In this document: piece after piece, positions 24,635 through 33,505 of the stretch
Numbering within the stretch: position 1 is the first letter of the stretch
How the letters are laid out: every line of letters begins with the position of its first letter
Source: Prado023 sp963697345
GTDB lineage: Bacteria > Actinomycetota > Actinomycetes > S36-B12 > CAIYMF01
Reading direction: 5' to 3'
DNA: 64,000 nucleotides
Assembly (NCBI GenBank): GCA_963697345.1
Contig: CAVONS010000007.1
Span: 372,001 to 436,000 of the forward strand
The notes under the pieces: generated by a model
The model's database searches: none
Told to the model about the DNA's origin: nothing
The model's input: only the letters and a program-made list of their open reading frames with translations
Program-made: the position numbers and the translations under genes

Positions 24635-25456
24635 ATGGCTGACATGCAGAGCACTCACGGCGACGACACGACAGACGCACCGGTCCTGGTGCAGCGCCGA
24701 GGTCATGTCCTGACGATCGGGGTCAACCGGGCGCACAAGCGCAACGCGTGGGACCTGGCCACGATCCATGGGGTCGGCGCGGCCTACCAGCAGCTCGGTG
24801 CGGACCCGGACCTGCGCGTGGGTGTCGTCCACGGGATCGGGGAGCACTTCTCCGCAGGGCTCGACCTGGCCGAGGTCGGGCCGGTCGTGGCGACGCAGGG
24901 CCCCGCCGCGCTCTCCGGCGGACATGACTTCGATCCGTTCGGGGTCTGGGGCCCGCCGGTCCCCAAGCCGGTGGTGATGGCGGTGCAGGGCATCGCCTAC
25001 ACGCTGAGCATCGAGCTGGCCCTGGCTGCCGACATCGTGGTGGCCGCCTCCGATGTGCGGTTCGCCCAGTTGGAGGTGGGCCGCGGGATCATGCCCTTCG
25101 GCGGTGCCACGTTCCGTGCGCAGTCCAGCCTCGGGTGGGGCAACGCGATGCGCTTCCTGCTCACCGGCGAGGAGTTCGGGGCCCAGGAGGCGCTGCGCAT
25201 CGGCCTGGTCCAATCCGTCGTGGAGCCCGGTGCCCAGTTCGAGGAGGCCCTGGCCATCGCGACCCGGATCGCCGCGCAGGCACCGCTGGGAGTCCAGGGC
25301 ACCCTGGCCAACAGCCGCACCGCCCGCGACCAGGGCCCCGACCTGGCCGTCGCGCAGCTGCAGGAGCTGCTGCCCGGCGTGTTGGCAAGCGCTGATGCGG
25401 TCGAGGGCCTGCGTTCCTTCGTCGAGCGCCGCACCGCGACCTTCGAGGGGCGCTGA
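24635..25456 (+). CDS. Enoyl-CoA hydratase/isomerase (crotonase) family protein
   Basis: 273 residues. Crotonase oxyanion-hole motifs are EHFSAGLDLAEV and QGIAYTLSIELALAADIVV; the region RGIMPFGGATFR corresponds to the segment that carries catalytic Glu in hydratases, but Glu is not at the usual place, so the exact reaction is uncertain. The N-terminus has a ~15-residue polar extension. CATCAT ends 6 nt before the ATG, a possible leaderless promoter. The mutarotase gene follows after 2 nt. Likely role: acyl-CoA conversion, substrate unknown. Confidence 0.85.
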   Translation: MADMQSTHGDDTTDAPVLVQRRGHVLTIGVNRAHKRNAWDLATIHGVGAAYQQLGADPDLRVGVVHGIGEHFSAGLDLAEVGPVVATQGPAALSGGHDFDPFGVWGPPVPKPVVMAVQGIAYTLSIELALAADIVVAASDVRFAQLEVGRGIMPFGGATFRAQSSLGWGNAMRFLLTGEEFGAQEALRIGLVQSVVEPGAQFEEALAIATRIAAQAPLGVQGTLANSRTARDQGPDLAVAQLQELLPGVLASADAVEGLRSFVERRTATFEGR

Positions 25457-25458
25457 AC

Positions 25459-26322
25459 ATGGCGAACCAGGCCACGCCAGACGGGCCGACGACCACCCCG
25501 GACAGCCCCATCGTCGCCGAAGCGCCGGGCGTGCAGATCACGGCACGCGCACGCGGCGCACACCTGATGAGCTGGACCACCGATGGCATCGAACGCCTCT
25601 GGATGAGTCCCGGCTCCGATCCCGGCCAGCCCGATGCCCTGCGTGGAGGGGTGCCGATCCTGTTCCCGCAGTTCGGTACGTTCGGCGACCTGCCCAAGCA
25701 CGGTTTCGCGCGCACCGCCGACTGGCTGGAGGTACCGGCCCCGAGCAGTCCCGGCCGCGCGGCGCTCTCCTTCGAGCTGACCGACTCAGCCGCCACCCGC
25801 GCGGTCTGGCCGCACGCCTTCCACGCGCGCCTCGACGTCTCGGCGTCCCCGCAGGACCTCGTGATGGTCCTGACGATCGCCAACCACAGCCCCGAGGTGG
25901 CGCGGTTCACCGGCGGTCTGCACACGTATCTGGCTGTCGCTGACCCGGCGGCATGGATCACCGGATTGGAGGGCTGCCACGTCTGGGACGGGGTCTCGAC
26001 CCGGACGCCGCACTTCTCCGAGGAGATCACCGGCCCACTGCGGGCGTTGGACACCCAGGACCACGTGGTCACCGGCGCGGTGGCCCCGGTCGTGCTTCAT
26101 GACGACGTCCTCGGTGAGGTGCACGTCGCGGCTGAGGGCTTCAGCAACCGCGTCGTGTGGAATCCCGGTCCGGGCCACACGCTGCCCGACGTCGCGGCCG
26201 GTGACGAGGCACGCTTCGTGTGCATCGAACCCACCTCAGTGGTCCCGGTGGTCCTGGTCGGCGGTGGTGTCTGGGAGGCACGCCAGCACCTGTCCGTGAA
26301 CGCAGGCACCCCGGCGCGCTGA
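25459..26322 (+). CDS. D-hexose-6-phosphate mutarotase-like (aldose 1-epimerase superfamily)
   Basis: 287 residues. LRGGVPILFPQFG and KHGFARTADW are the YeaD-type hallmark motifs (the second carries the catalytic His), with FTGGLHTYLAV and the C-terminal FVCIEPTS (probable catalytic Glu region). It interconverts the alpha and beta anomers of hexose 6-phosphates. It starts 2 nt after the crotonase stop and uses GAGGGG as ribosome site. It converges on the deaminase gene with a 6-nt gap. Confidence 0.9.
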   Translation: MANQATPDGPTTTPDSPIVAEAPGVQITARARGAHLMSWTTDGIERLWMSPGSDPGQPDALRGGVPILFPQFGTFGDLPKHGFARTADWLEVPAPSSPGRAALSFELTDSAATRAVWPHAFHARLDVSASPQDLVMVLTIANHSPEVARFTGGLHTYLAVADPAAWITGLEGCHVWDGVSTRTPHFSEEITGPLRALDTQDHVVTGAVAPVVLHDDVLGEVHVAAEGFSNRVVWNPGPGHTLPDVAAGDEARFVCIEPTSVVPVVLVGGGVWEARQHLSVNAGTPAR

Positions 26323-26328
26323 GGGGCC

Positions 26329-26751
26329 TCAGGCCGGGCGCACCTGCCACTGCCCGTCGGGCCACACAGCACGGGTCACCCCGGATCCGGCGATCATCCG
26401 TCGGCACCCCTCGCACGGCTCATGGGTGACATAGATGGTGGCGGACTCGGCGCGGCTGCGGTCGGCGTAGAGAAGGCAGTTCTGCTCGGCGTGCAGTGCG
26501 ACACAGGCCCCGGCCCCGGTGTCGTAGGAGCTTCCCGGGGCGACCGTGGCCGAGTCCAGCAGGCCCCGCGGGCACTGCCCGGCCAGGCACGACGGCCCCC
26601 CCGAGGGTGCGCCGTTGTAGCCGGTGGCCACGATCCGGTTGTTGTCCACGAGGACGGCCCCCACCTGACGACGTCGGCAGTCGGCACGTCGTGCGACCGC
26701 CGACGCTATCCCGAGGAAGTAGTCGTCCCAGTCGGGCCGGGTGAGGGGCAT
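26329..26751 (-). CDS. Deoxycytidylate deaminase family protein
   Basis: 140 residues. Zinc and catalytic motifs are LHAEQN (HAE) and HEPCEGCRRMI (PCxxC). RPDWDDYFLGIASAVARRADCRRRQVGAVLV and TGYNGAPSG at the N-terminus are characteristic of dCMP deaminase/ComEB. The long gap between them includes LAGQCPRG, as in dCMP deaminases. It would make dUMP for thymidylate synthesis, or act in uptake if ComEB-like. The gene lies 13 nt downstream of aquaporin on the same strand. Confidence 0.9.
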   Translation of the reverse strand: MPLTRPDWDDYFLGIASAVARRADCRRRQVGAVLVDNNRIVATGYNGAPSGGPSCLAGQCPRGLLDSATVAPGSSYDTGAGACVALHAEQNCLLYADRSRAESATIYVTHEPCEGCRRMIAGSGVTRAVWPDGQWQVRPA

Positions 26752-26764
26752 GAACTCGCCGCGA

Positions 26765-27532
26765 TCAGGCGCCGCTCGCGGCGTCGCTCACTGCGGTCAC
26801 GGACTCGGCCTTCTCCTGCGCGTCCTGGTCCTCCAGCGAATCCACGCGGGTGAACGACCATGCCAGGGCCCCGAGCACCGCACCCACCAGCGGCGCCGCG
26901 ATGAAGAGCCACACCTGGGACAGGGCCGTCCCGCCCTCGAAGAGGGCAGGTCCGAACGAGCGGGCGGGGTTCACCGACGTGCCGGTCAGCGGGATGCCCA
27001 CGATGTGCACGGCGGTCAGGGTCAGCCCGATCGCGATGCCGGCGAAGCCCGGTGAGGCCACCCGCTCGGTCACCAGCAGGATGACCATGACGAAGGCGGC
27101 GGTCAGCAGGGCCTCGAGCACGAAAGCGCCCGGCATGTTGATCGCGCCGTTGTCGTAGGCATTGGTGCCCAGGGCCCCGGTCTGGTCCGTGACACCGAAC
27201 GAGCTGACGAAGAGTTTGAGGACGGCAGCCCCCGCGATGGCCCCGGCGAACTGGGCCACGACGTAGAGCCCGGCCTCCTTGCCCGGCATGCGCTTGGCCA
27301 GCAGGACGCCCAACGTGACGGCCGGGTTGACGTGTGTTCCGGACACGGGCCCGAACGCGTAGGCCAGCACCAGCACGACCAGGCCGAAGGCCAGGGCCAC
27401 GCCGAGCGTGCCGGACGCGGGGCCGGCGCCGTCGACGCCGACACCGCCGGCGATGCCGAAGACCGCGGCGCCGACGGCGAGGAAGACCAGGAGGAACGTG
27501 CCGACGAATTCGGCAAGGAGCTTGCGGGACAT
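26765..27532 (-). CDS. aqpZ: Aquaporin (MIP family)
   Basis: 255 residues with six membrane segments. The two half-helix signatures are HVNPAVTLG and SVNPARSFGPAL (both NPA). The second is typical of water-selective aquaporins (AqpZ) rather than glycerol facilitators. There is a charged C-terminal tail. AAGGGG precedes the ATG at 27532. It conducts water or small neutral solutes across the membrane. It probably shares a transcript with the deaminase gene downstream, with no functional link apparent. Confidence 0.92.
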   Translation of the reverse strand: MSRKLLAEFVGTFLLVFLAVGAAVFGIAGGVGVDGAGPASGTLGVALAFGLVVLVLAYAFGPVSGTHVNPAVTLGVLLAKRMPGKEAGLYVVAQFAGAIAGAAVLKLFVSSFGVTDQTGALGTNAYDNGAINMPGAFVLEALLTAAFVMVILLVTERVASPGFAGIAIGLTLTAVHIVGIPLTGTSVNPARSFGPALFEGGTALSQVWLFIAAPLVGAVLGALAWSFTRVDSLEDQDAQEKAESVTAVSDAASGA

Positions 27533-27640
27533 GGTGGACTTACCCCTTCAACAGGACTGGTTTCGGGTGGTCGCGGCGACGAGGGCCGCGCATGAGATCG
27601 GACTGAAGAATATCAGCCCGCGAGGCCACCCCCGGGCGGG

Positions 27641-27898
27641 TCAGGAGGGCAGCAGGCCCGCGGCCTCGACATCGGCGCGCAGTTCCGGGTCCGAGGGCTC
27701 CACGAGGAAGTGGCCGTCCGGGAACGCGACGACGGGGATGGACTGCCGCCCCCCGTTCACGGTCATCATCGCGGCCATGGCCGCCTCATCTTCATCCACA
27801 TCGAGGTAGGTGTAGGGGACCCCGAGGCGGTCCAGCAGTCGCTTGGAGCGTCGGCAGTCGGGGCACCAGTCGCCGCCGTAGACAGTGAGTTCAGCCAT
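27641..27898 (-). CDS. Glutaredoxin-like (mycoredoxin-type) protein
   Basis: 85 residues, typical glutaredoxin size. The active site is YGGDWCPDCRRSKRLL (CPDC); SIPVVAFPDG holds the cis-Pro; the C-terminal FLVEPSDPELRADV is usual for actinobacterial mycoredoxin-like proteins. In a mycothiol-producing host (mshD is in this window) it would reduce mixed disulphides or serve ribonucleotide reductase-type partners. Neighbouring genes give no partner. Short intergenic DNA on both sides, so it is probably transcribed alone. Confidence 0.88.
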   Translation of the reverse strand: MAELTVYGGDWCPDCRRSKRLLDRLGVPYTYLDVDEDEAAMAAMMTVNGGRQSIPVVAFPDGHFLVEPSDPELRADVEAAGLLPS

Positions 27899-27940
27899 GC
27901 GAGTATGGTCGCATCCGCTGCGCTCCCGCGCAGGCGCGCC

Positions 27941-29257
27941 TCACTGCTGCAGGGACAGCCACCCCATGGCCGCCAGGACGAGGGTCTTGGTCGCGAACGG
28001 AATGGCCTTCTCGTCGATGTCGTAGGTGGGTCGGTGCAGGTCGAGCCGATCGGGACGGCCCGGCCAGTGCGTCCCCAGCCGCGCGTAGCACCCGGGCACG
28101 AGTCCCTGGTACCAGCCGAACGTGTCGCCACCCCACGAGTGCTCGGTGTCCTGCACCACGCCCGGGCCACCGGCGGCGACGGCGGCCCGGGCCATGGCGC
28201 GGGTGGCAGCGGCGTCATTGACCACGGGGGTCACTCCGGGCCGGTGGCGCAGGTGCCACTCGAGTCCATCCGGTCGTGAACCGCGGTGGTCATCACCCTC
28301 GGGTCGGACGTCGGTGCCCAGCACCTCAGCGATCGCTCTGGGCACGATGTGCAGAAGGGCGTCGGAGACGTCGGGATCCGGGGTGCGCACCGATCCGGTG
28401 AGCTCGGCCTCCGAGGGGATCACGTTGGACGCGGACCCGGTGTGGATCGTGCCGAAGACGAGTCGGACCTCGCTGTGGGCCGGATCGGTGACCAGGTCCT
28501 GGGCGGCGGACTGCACGGCGGCCGGCAGCTCGCGCACGACGCGGGCCACCTCATCGGCGAGGTTCACGGTCAACGAGGGCCGCGCGGTGTGCCCGCCGGG
28601 GCCGGTCAGCGTGATCGCCATGTGGTGGGAGGCCGAGGTGATCGGACCGATCCGGCAGCCGAGCTGTCCGGCGTCCAGCTTGGGGTCGCAGTGCACCCCG
28701 AAGATTCCGGTCACGCCGTCGAGCCCGCCGTCCTCGATCACGTCCAGCGAGCCGCCGGGCAGGCGCTCCTCGGAGGGTTCGAAGATCAGCCGGACTCGAC
28801 CCTCCAGGCGGCCCGACTCGATCAGCTCTCGAAGGACCAGCCCGGCACCGAGCACCACCGCGGTGTGGACGTCGTGCCCGCAGGCATGGCACGCGCCGTC
28901 GTTCATCGAGCGGTAGGGCACGTGCTTGGCGTCCTGCATGACCAGTGCGTCGATGTCTGCCCGCAGGGCCACGAGGGGCCCCGAGTCGCCGATGTCGCAG
29001 ACCAGGCCGGTGCCGACGCTCAGGATGCGTGGGTCGAGTCCCTCAGCCTGGAGTCGCTCGCGCAGCGCATCGGTCGTCGCGAACTCCTCGCGGCTGACCT
29101 CGGGCCGGGCGTGCAGCCAGCGACGCGTGTAGACCAGCTCGCCAGCACGGTGATCGACCATGGCCCGCACGAGCTGGATCAGCTCGGGGGCGATGTCAGG
29201 CTGCTCGTCCTCGGTCCTGAGCTCCTCGACCGGCGGACCGGGCACTGTCACACTCAC
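27941..29257 (-). CDS. M20-family amidohydrolase
   Basis: 438 residues. Metal and catalytic motifs are RADIDALVMQD, ACHACGHDVHTAVVLGAG and EPSEERLPGG (catalytic Glu-Glu region), GVHCDP and the C-terminal SWGGDTFGWYQ. The family hydrolyses N-acyl or amide bonds of amino acids with one or two divalent metals. The GTG at 29257 is chosen because GGAGG (29266-29270) lies six nt upstream; a TTG at 29263 would put the ribosome site too close. It starts 2 nt after the stop of the GCS2-type ligase, so the two are co-transcribed. The natural substrate is unknown. Confidence 0.88.
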   Translation of the reverse strand: MSVTVPGPPVEELRTEDEQPDIAPELIQLVRAMVDHRAGELVYTRRWLHARPEVSREEFATTDALRERLQAEGLDPRILSVGTGLVCDIGDSGPLVALRADIDALVMQDAKHVPYRSMNDGACHACGHDVHTAVVLGAGLVLRELIESGRLEGRVRLIFEPSEERLPGGSLDVIEDGGLDGVTGIFGVHCDPKLDAGQLGCRIGPITSASHHMAITLTGPGGHTARPSLTVNLADEVARVVRELPAAVQSAAQDLVTDPAHSEVRLVFGTIHTGSASNVIPSEAELTGSVRTPDPDVSDALLHIVPRAIAEVLGTDVRPEGDDHRGSRPDGLEWHLRHRPGVTPVVNDAAATRAMARAAVAAGGPGVVQDTEHSWGGDTFGWYQGLVPGCYARLGTHWPGRPDRLDLHRPTYDIDEKAIPFATKTLVLAAMGWLSLQQ

Positions 29258-29259
29258 GG

Positions 29260-30396
29260 TCAACCTCCGACGCGATCATGGGCGAACTCCCGACGCAGCA
29301 ACTCCACGACGTCACGCAGGGTGCCGCCCTGCGCGACCACGGCGCGCTGGCGCATGTAGCTGGGCTGGTGATCAAGGATATCGAGGACGCGATCGAGGTC
29401 GCCCTCGGTACCCATGGCACGGGCCTGCGGTCGGACGCGCGACACCCATGTGCGCACGTCCTCGGCGAGCCGCGAGGTGGAGCCGTCGGCGTGCACGAGG
29501 ATCGCGTCGATCCCGTACCGGGCAGCCCGCCACTTGTTCTCCTGCAGCACCCAGTCGGGCTCGCGATCGAAGATCTGCCCCGCATCGATCCGCTCGCAGA
29601 GGTGGGCAACGGCCGCCTGGGCCAGGGCTGCCAGGGCACTGAGCTCGGTGAGCGTGGCCATGCCGTCGCACATGCGCAGCTCGACGGTGCCCCAGCCCGG
29701 GCTGGGGCGGATGTCCCACCAGAGGTCCTTGACCGTCTCGATCGTGCCCGCCCGGACCAGGACCGCGGCCAGGTCCTCGAACTCCGCCCAGTCCACGAGC
29801 TTCGGTGGCAGGCTCGCCGAGGGCATGGACTCGAACACCTTGGTCCGCATCGACGCCAGGCCGGTGTCCTCCCCGAACCAGTAGGGGCTCGAGGCGGAGA
29901 GCGCCACGAAGTGCGGCAGCAGCGCGGTCAGGGCATTGGTGACCGCGACGGCGTGGTCGCCCGAGGGCACCCCGACGTGGAAGTGCACACCGTGGATCAT
30001 CATGCGGCGGGCCGGCCACTGGATCCGCTCGACCAGCCGGGTGTAGCGCTCGTCCTCGGTCATGCGCAGGCTGTTCCAGCTGGAGAACGGGTGGACCCCG
30101 GTGCCGATCAGGGCCAGGTGGTGCCGTCGCAGGATCGGATCCAGCTCGGCGACAGTCGCCGCGAGGTCTGCATGGGCCTCGGCCGGGGTCGCGCACACCC
30201 CGGTGACGAGTTCGAGGGTGGACTGGAACAGCTCGCGGTGGATCCGGGGATGGGCCCCGTCCGGGTAGGGCGCGCAGACCTCGGCCAGGACGACCGGGGC
30301 GGCGCACTCGAGCTCGTCGGTCTCGTCATGGACCAGCCCCATCTCGATCTCCACACCGAGGGTGTGGGCTGGTGAGCTGTTGAAGGGGATCGGCAT
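29260..30396 (-). CDS. Carboxylate-amine ligase, GCS2/YbdK family
   Basis: 378 residues. GVEIEMGLV and LFQSTLELVTGVC at the start, HPFSSWNSLRMTEDERY, MMIHGVHFHVGVPSGDHAV, and WWDIRPSPGWGTVELRMCDG are the conserved blocks of the GCS2 family. These form the glutamine-synthetase-like ATP-dependent ligase fold of gamma-glutamylcysteine-ligase-like enzymes. Actinobacteria use mycothiol, so glutathione synthesis is not implied. The true substrates are unknown. Start ATG 30396 has GGAGG. Operon with the M20 amidohydrolase; divergent from a gamma-glutamyltransferase. Confidence 0.88.
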   Translation of the reverse strand: MPIPFNSSPAHTLGVEIEMGLVHDETDELECAAPVVLAEVCAPYPDGAHPRIHRELFQSTLELVTGVCATPAEAHADLAATVAELDPILRRHHLALIGTGVHPFSSWNSLRMTEDERYTRLVERIQWPARRMMIHGVHFHVGVPSGDHAVAVTNALTALLPHFVALSASSPYWFGEDTGLASMRTKVFESMPSASLPPKLVDWAEFEDLAAVLVRAGTIETVKDLWWDIRPSPGWGTVELRMCDGMATLTELSALAALAQAAVAHLCERIDAGQIFDREPDWVLQENKWRAARYGIDAILVHADGSTSRLAEDVRTWVSRVRPQARAMGTEGDLDRVLDILDHQPSYMRQRAVVAQGGTLRDVVELLRREFAHDRVGG

Positions 30397-30436
30397 GGTC
30401 CTCCACCCTGGGTGACGCGTGGCTGTGGGTCAGCGT

Positions 30437-31960
30437 ATGGCCACTACCCTTCTGCATGTGGTTCATGATCCCGTCGGCAGCGCAGTGGCGCAGGGTGGTC
30501 CCGGCTGTGCGGCGGTGGCCGCGGGCAGCGTGGCGACCGCCCGGGCGGGGGCCGAGGTGCTGGCTGCCGGTGGCAATGCCGTGGACGCCGTACTGGCAGC
30601 CACGTTCGCGGCGACTGTGGCCGAGCAGTCCGTGGCCTCCCTGGGCGGCGGCGGCTTCCTGACGGTGCGCACGCCGGATGGCCAGGTGCATGTGCGCGAT
30701 GCGTTCGTCGACACCCCGGGTCGCGGCCTGCCCGTGCAGGAGCTGGACCTGCATTTCGTGCCGATGGACGTCCAGTACCCCAGCACCGTGCAGACCTTCC
30801 ACGTGGGCCTGGGGTCGGTGGCCGTGCCGGGCCTGCTCGCGGGGATCCTCGAGGCCCACGATGAGTTCGCCCGGCTGCCACTGTCGGCGATCGTGGCACC
30901 GGCCAGGCGCTACGCGGCCGAGGGTGTCGTGATCGAACCGGCGCAGGGCGTGCTCACGGGCCTTGTCCGGGAGTTGGTCGGCCTCTCCCCGGAGAGCCGT
31001 CGCCTGGTGCAGCGCGATGGCCGCTGGCTGACCACGGGCGATGTCGTGCTCAACCCCGACCTCGCCACGTTCCTGGATCTGGTCGCCGATGGGTCGATCT
31101 CGTCGCTGGAGAGTGGACCGTTCGCCGGCCCGGTGCTGCGGGCCATGGCCGAGGGTGGCCTGGTCACCGCGGCCGACCTCGACGCGTACTCGGTGATCCA
31201 CCGTGAGCCCGTGGTGGTTGAGCGTGCCGGCCACCACTTCTTCACGAACCCCCCGCCCTCGTTCGGGGGCTCGATCATTGCTGACACGCTGGCAACGGCG
31301 CCGTTGTTCGACCCCGGGCAGGCTCTGGGCTGGATGGGGTTGCTCGAGGCGCTCGTCGCAGCGACGACCCACCGCCGGGCCGGCGCCGTCACACCGCTGA
31401 CCTCCACCGGCACCACGCACTGCAGCGCCGCTGACGCCGACGGGATGGTGGCCTCGATGACGACGTCGAACGGTGTCACCTCAGGCTTCGTGATCCCGGG
31501 GACGGGCATCCAGCTGAACAACATGCTGGGCGAGGCGGACCTGAACCCCGACGGCTTCCACGCCACGCCGCCGGGCCAGCGGATGGGCTCCATGATGTGC
31601 CCCTCGATCCTGGCTGCGCCCGACGGCGGCGTCGTGGCCCTGGGCACCGGCGGCTCGGAGCGGATCCGCTCCTCGATGGTCGAGGTGGTCCTGCGCATGG
31701 TCGACGCCGGGCAGTCGTTGAGCGAGGCCGTCTCCGCCGCGCGCATCCATCCTGATGCCCGCGGGCTGCAGGTCGAGCCCTACCTGACGGCGGAGGTCAT
31801 CGACGGGCTGGCCGGCTGGCGGCACGGCCCGGTCAACGTGTGGCCCACGCACAACCTGTTCTTCGGCGGGGTGAACGCAGTCCAGCGCACCCCCGACGGT
31901 GGTGTCATGGCCGTGGCCGATGGTCGGCGGGGCGGCGGGGCCATGGTTGTGCACGTGTGA
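30437..31960 (+). CDS. ggt: Gamma-glutamyltransferase family protein
   Basis: 507 residues (GTG at 30419 would add six). The N-terminal ATARAGAEVLAAGGNAVDAVLA block and EQSVASLGGGGFLTVR are conserved. The autocleavage and nucleophile Thr lies in LTSTGTTHCSAADADG. Further motifs are TTSNGVTSGFVIPGTGIQLNN, PGQRMGSMMCPSI and VALGTGGSERIRSSM. No signal peptide is seen, so the enzyme appears cytoplasmic, unlike many GGTs. It cleaves or transfers gamma-glutamyl groups. It faces the GCS2-ligase/M20 operon, hinting at a shared gamma-glutamyl compound. No strong ribosome site. Confidence 0.87.
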   Translation: MATTLLHVVHDPVGSAVAQGGPGCAAVAAGSVATARAGAEVLAAGGNAVDAVLAATFAATVAEQSVASLGGGGFLTVRTPDGQVHVRDAFVDTPGRGLPVQELDLHFVPMDVQYPSTVQTFHVGLGSVAVPGLLAGILEAHDEFARLPLSAIVAPARRYAAEGVVIEPAQGVLTGLVRELVGLSPESRRLVQRDGRWLTTGDVVLNPDLATFLDLVADGSISSLESGPFAGPVLRAMAEGGLVTAADLDAYSVIHREPVVVERAGHHFFTNPPPSFGGSIIADTLATAPLFDPGQALGWMGLLEALVAATTHRRAGAVTPLTSTGTTHCSAADADGMVASMTTSNGVTSGFVIPGTGIQLNNMLGEADLNPDGFHATPPGQRMGSMMCPSILAAPDGGVVALGTGGSERIRSSMVEVVLRMVDAGQSLSEAVSAARIHPDARGLQVEPYLTAEVIDGLAGWRHGPVNVWPTHNLFFGGVNAVQRTPDGGVMAVADGRRGGGAMVVHV

Positions 31961-31967
31961 GGCAAGC

Positions 31968-33326
31968 TCAGCCCCAGTGCTCGGCGCCATGGGAGAGCAC
32001 CCGCCAGGCGTGACCCGGAACGGTGAGCAGATCAGGTTCCGCGGCGGACTCCGCGGACTGGACCTCGACGGTCGGGTCGGGGAGCTCGACGGGGAAGGTC
32101 GTGGGCTCGTCGCTGATGTTGAGCAACGCGGTGATGCGCCTGCCGTACCCACTGAGGGGAGTGACCTGAAGAGCCAGCGACGTGTTGGTCACGTGTTCGA
32201 CCACCGGATGGGATCGCGTGAGCCAGGGGTGCCGGGCGCGCATCTCGATCAGCTGACGGTGCAGGTGGTGGATGGGCCAGCCCCAGGGCGCCAGCCCTTC
32301 AGGATGGTCCGGGAACATCGGGCGCACGGCGTCGTCCCCGCCGAACCGCTCCTCCTTGACCCCACGGAAGGCCTGCTCGTCGCCGTAGTAGACCGACGGG
32401 GACCCCGGCAGGACGAAGAGGGCAGCGATCGCGTGGCCGAAGTGGCGTTGGTCCTCGAGGTTGCTCGCGATGCGGGTGACGTCGTGGTTGCCCACGAACG
32501 TCATCGGCGGGTGCTCGCTGGCGTACTCGGCCAGGCGCTCGATCTGCCACGTGAGGTCGAAGTAGTTGCCGTCGTTCAGGGAGCGCCACAGGGGCCGCCA
32601 GAGCCCGTAGGCGGTCACGCCGTCCAGGGTGGTGTCGGCCAGGATCTCAGGGGGTTCCCCGTGGATGTACTCGCCGAGGAACCAGGCGTCCGGGTGCAGC
32701 GCCCGGACGCGGGCCAGCACCTCGCGCCAGAACTCCGCTGGTGCAGCGTAGGCAGCGTCCAGCCGCCACCCGTCGGCGCCGCGCTGCAGCCAGTGGTCCA
32801 TCACGTGGACGACGTAGTCGATGACCGCCGGGTCCCGGTGGTTGAGCTGCACGAGCCCGCCGTGGCCCTCGAACACGTCGTAGTCCGCCTCGGCCCGCTC
32901 CGGGCTCCAGCGCAGGTTGAACCAGCGCGCCGCCTGCGCGCCGGCACCGGTCGGGTTCGGTCCGGACGAGCGCGCAACCTGGAACATGGGATGGCCGGTG
33001 CCGACATGGTTGAACACGCCGTCCAGGAGCAGGCGCATCCCGCGGTCGTGACACCCGCGCACGAGCGCGTTGAAGTCGTCCTCGTCGCCGAGACGGTGGT
33101 CGATGTGCAGGTGGTCGGTGGTGTCATAGCCGTGTGTCTGCGAGGCGAACACCGGTCCGAGCTGGATGCCGCGACAGCCCAGGTCATGGGCGTAGTCCAG
33201 CCAGTTGGCAAGATGGCGCAACCGGTGCACGACGCCAGTGACCGCACCGGTCTGGTGTTCGGCACCGGAGAAGCCCAGTGGATAGACGTGCCACCACGTC
33301 AAGCCGTCGAGCCACGTGGGTACCAC
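31968..33326 (-). CDS. GH13 (alpha-amylase) family glycoside hydrolase
   Basis: About 452 residues from GTG 33326. (beta/alpha)8-barrel motifs: GVFNHVG (region I), DGWRLDAAY (nucleophile Asp, region II), WFLGEYIHG (acid/base Glu, region III), FVGNHDVTRI (Asp, region IV). A beta-sandwich C domain follows from ~residue 350. No signal peptide, so it acts inside the cell on alpha-glucans, maltooligosaccharides or trehalose-type sugars. GTG 33326 is preferred because TAGATT lies exactly 7 nt upstream on the same strand; the open frame extends to 33476 without a ribosome site. Specificity not determined. Confidence 0.88.
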   Translation of the reverse strand: MVPTWLDGLTWWHVYPLGFSGAEHQTGAVTGVVHRLRHLANWLDYAHDLGCRGIQLGPVFASQTHGYDTTDHLHIDHRLGDEDDFNALVRGCHDRGMRLLLDGVFNHVGTGHPMFQVARSSGPNPTGAGAQAARWFNLRWSPERAEADYDVFEGHGGLVQLNHRDPAVIDYVVHVMDHWLQRGADGWRLDAAYAAPAEFWREVLARVRALHPDAWFLGEYIHGEPPEILADTTLDGVTAYGLWRPLWRSLNDGNYFDLTWQIERLAEYASEHPPMTFVGNHDVTRIASNLEDQRHFGHAIAALFVLPGSPSVYYGDEQAFRGVKEERFGGDDAVRPMFPDHPEGLAPWGWPIHHLHRQLIEMRARHPWLTRSHPVVEHVTNTSLALQVTPLSGYGRRITALLNISDEPTTFPVELPDPTVEVQSAESAAEPDLLTVPGHAWRVLSHGAEHWG

Positions 33327-33333
33327 GAACACG

Positions 33334-33339
33334 AATCTA
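33334..33339 (-). promoter_or_regulatory. Candidate -10 for a leaderless GH13 transcript
   Basis: On the minus strand this is TAGATT, followed by 7 nt and then GTG at 33326. No Shine-Dalgarno sequence is visible. The -35 is unclear. Confidence 0.4.
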
Positions 33340-33431
33340 CGCGAACGCGGCCCGGTTCGCCGGTCCAGACTCGCCCGCTGCACACGCAGCGTCACCCAAC
33401 GTGAACGAGGGCGAACGCCGCCGGACACACG

Positions 33432-33463
33432 TTGTGCACAGGTATTGCACAAGTTGTGGATAA
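33432..33463. promoter_or_regulatory. Inverted repeat plus DnaA-box-like word in a divergent promoter region
   Basis: TTGTGCA (33432-33438) and TGCACAA (33446-33452) form a perfect 7-nt inverted repeat with a 7-nt spacer. It is followed by TTGTGGATAA (33454-33463), the complement of a DnaA box TTATCCACA. The block ends 6 nt before the -35 of the ABC operon, so it is a likely operator; replication use is unproven. Confidence 0.4.
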
Positions 33464-33469
33464 GTTCGT

Positions 33470-33498
33470 TTGACATCAGACAGGGCCTCCCGCAGACT
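33470..33498 (+). promoter_or_regulatory. Strong-looking promoter of the MacB-type ABC operon, leaderless
   Basis: TTGACA (33470-33475), 17 nt, CAGACT (33493-33498). The -10 ends 7 nt before the GTG at 33506, and no ribosome site precedes it, so the mRNA probably starts at the GTG. Confidence 0.6.
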
Positions 33499-33505
33499 TG
33501 CTCAC

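Noticed and set aside
33432..33463. Replication origin from DnaA-like words
   Set aside because: One good box only; dnaA/dnaN and an AT-rich region are absent, so an operator is more likely.
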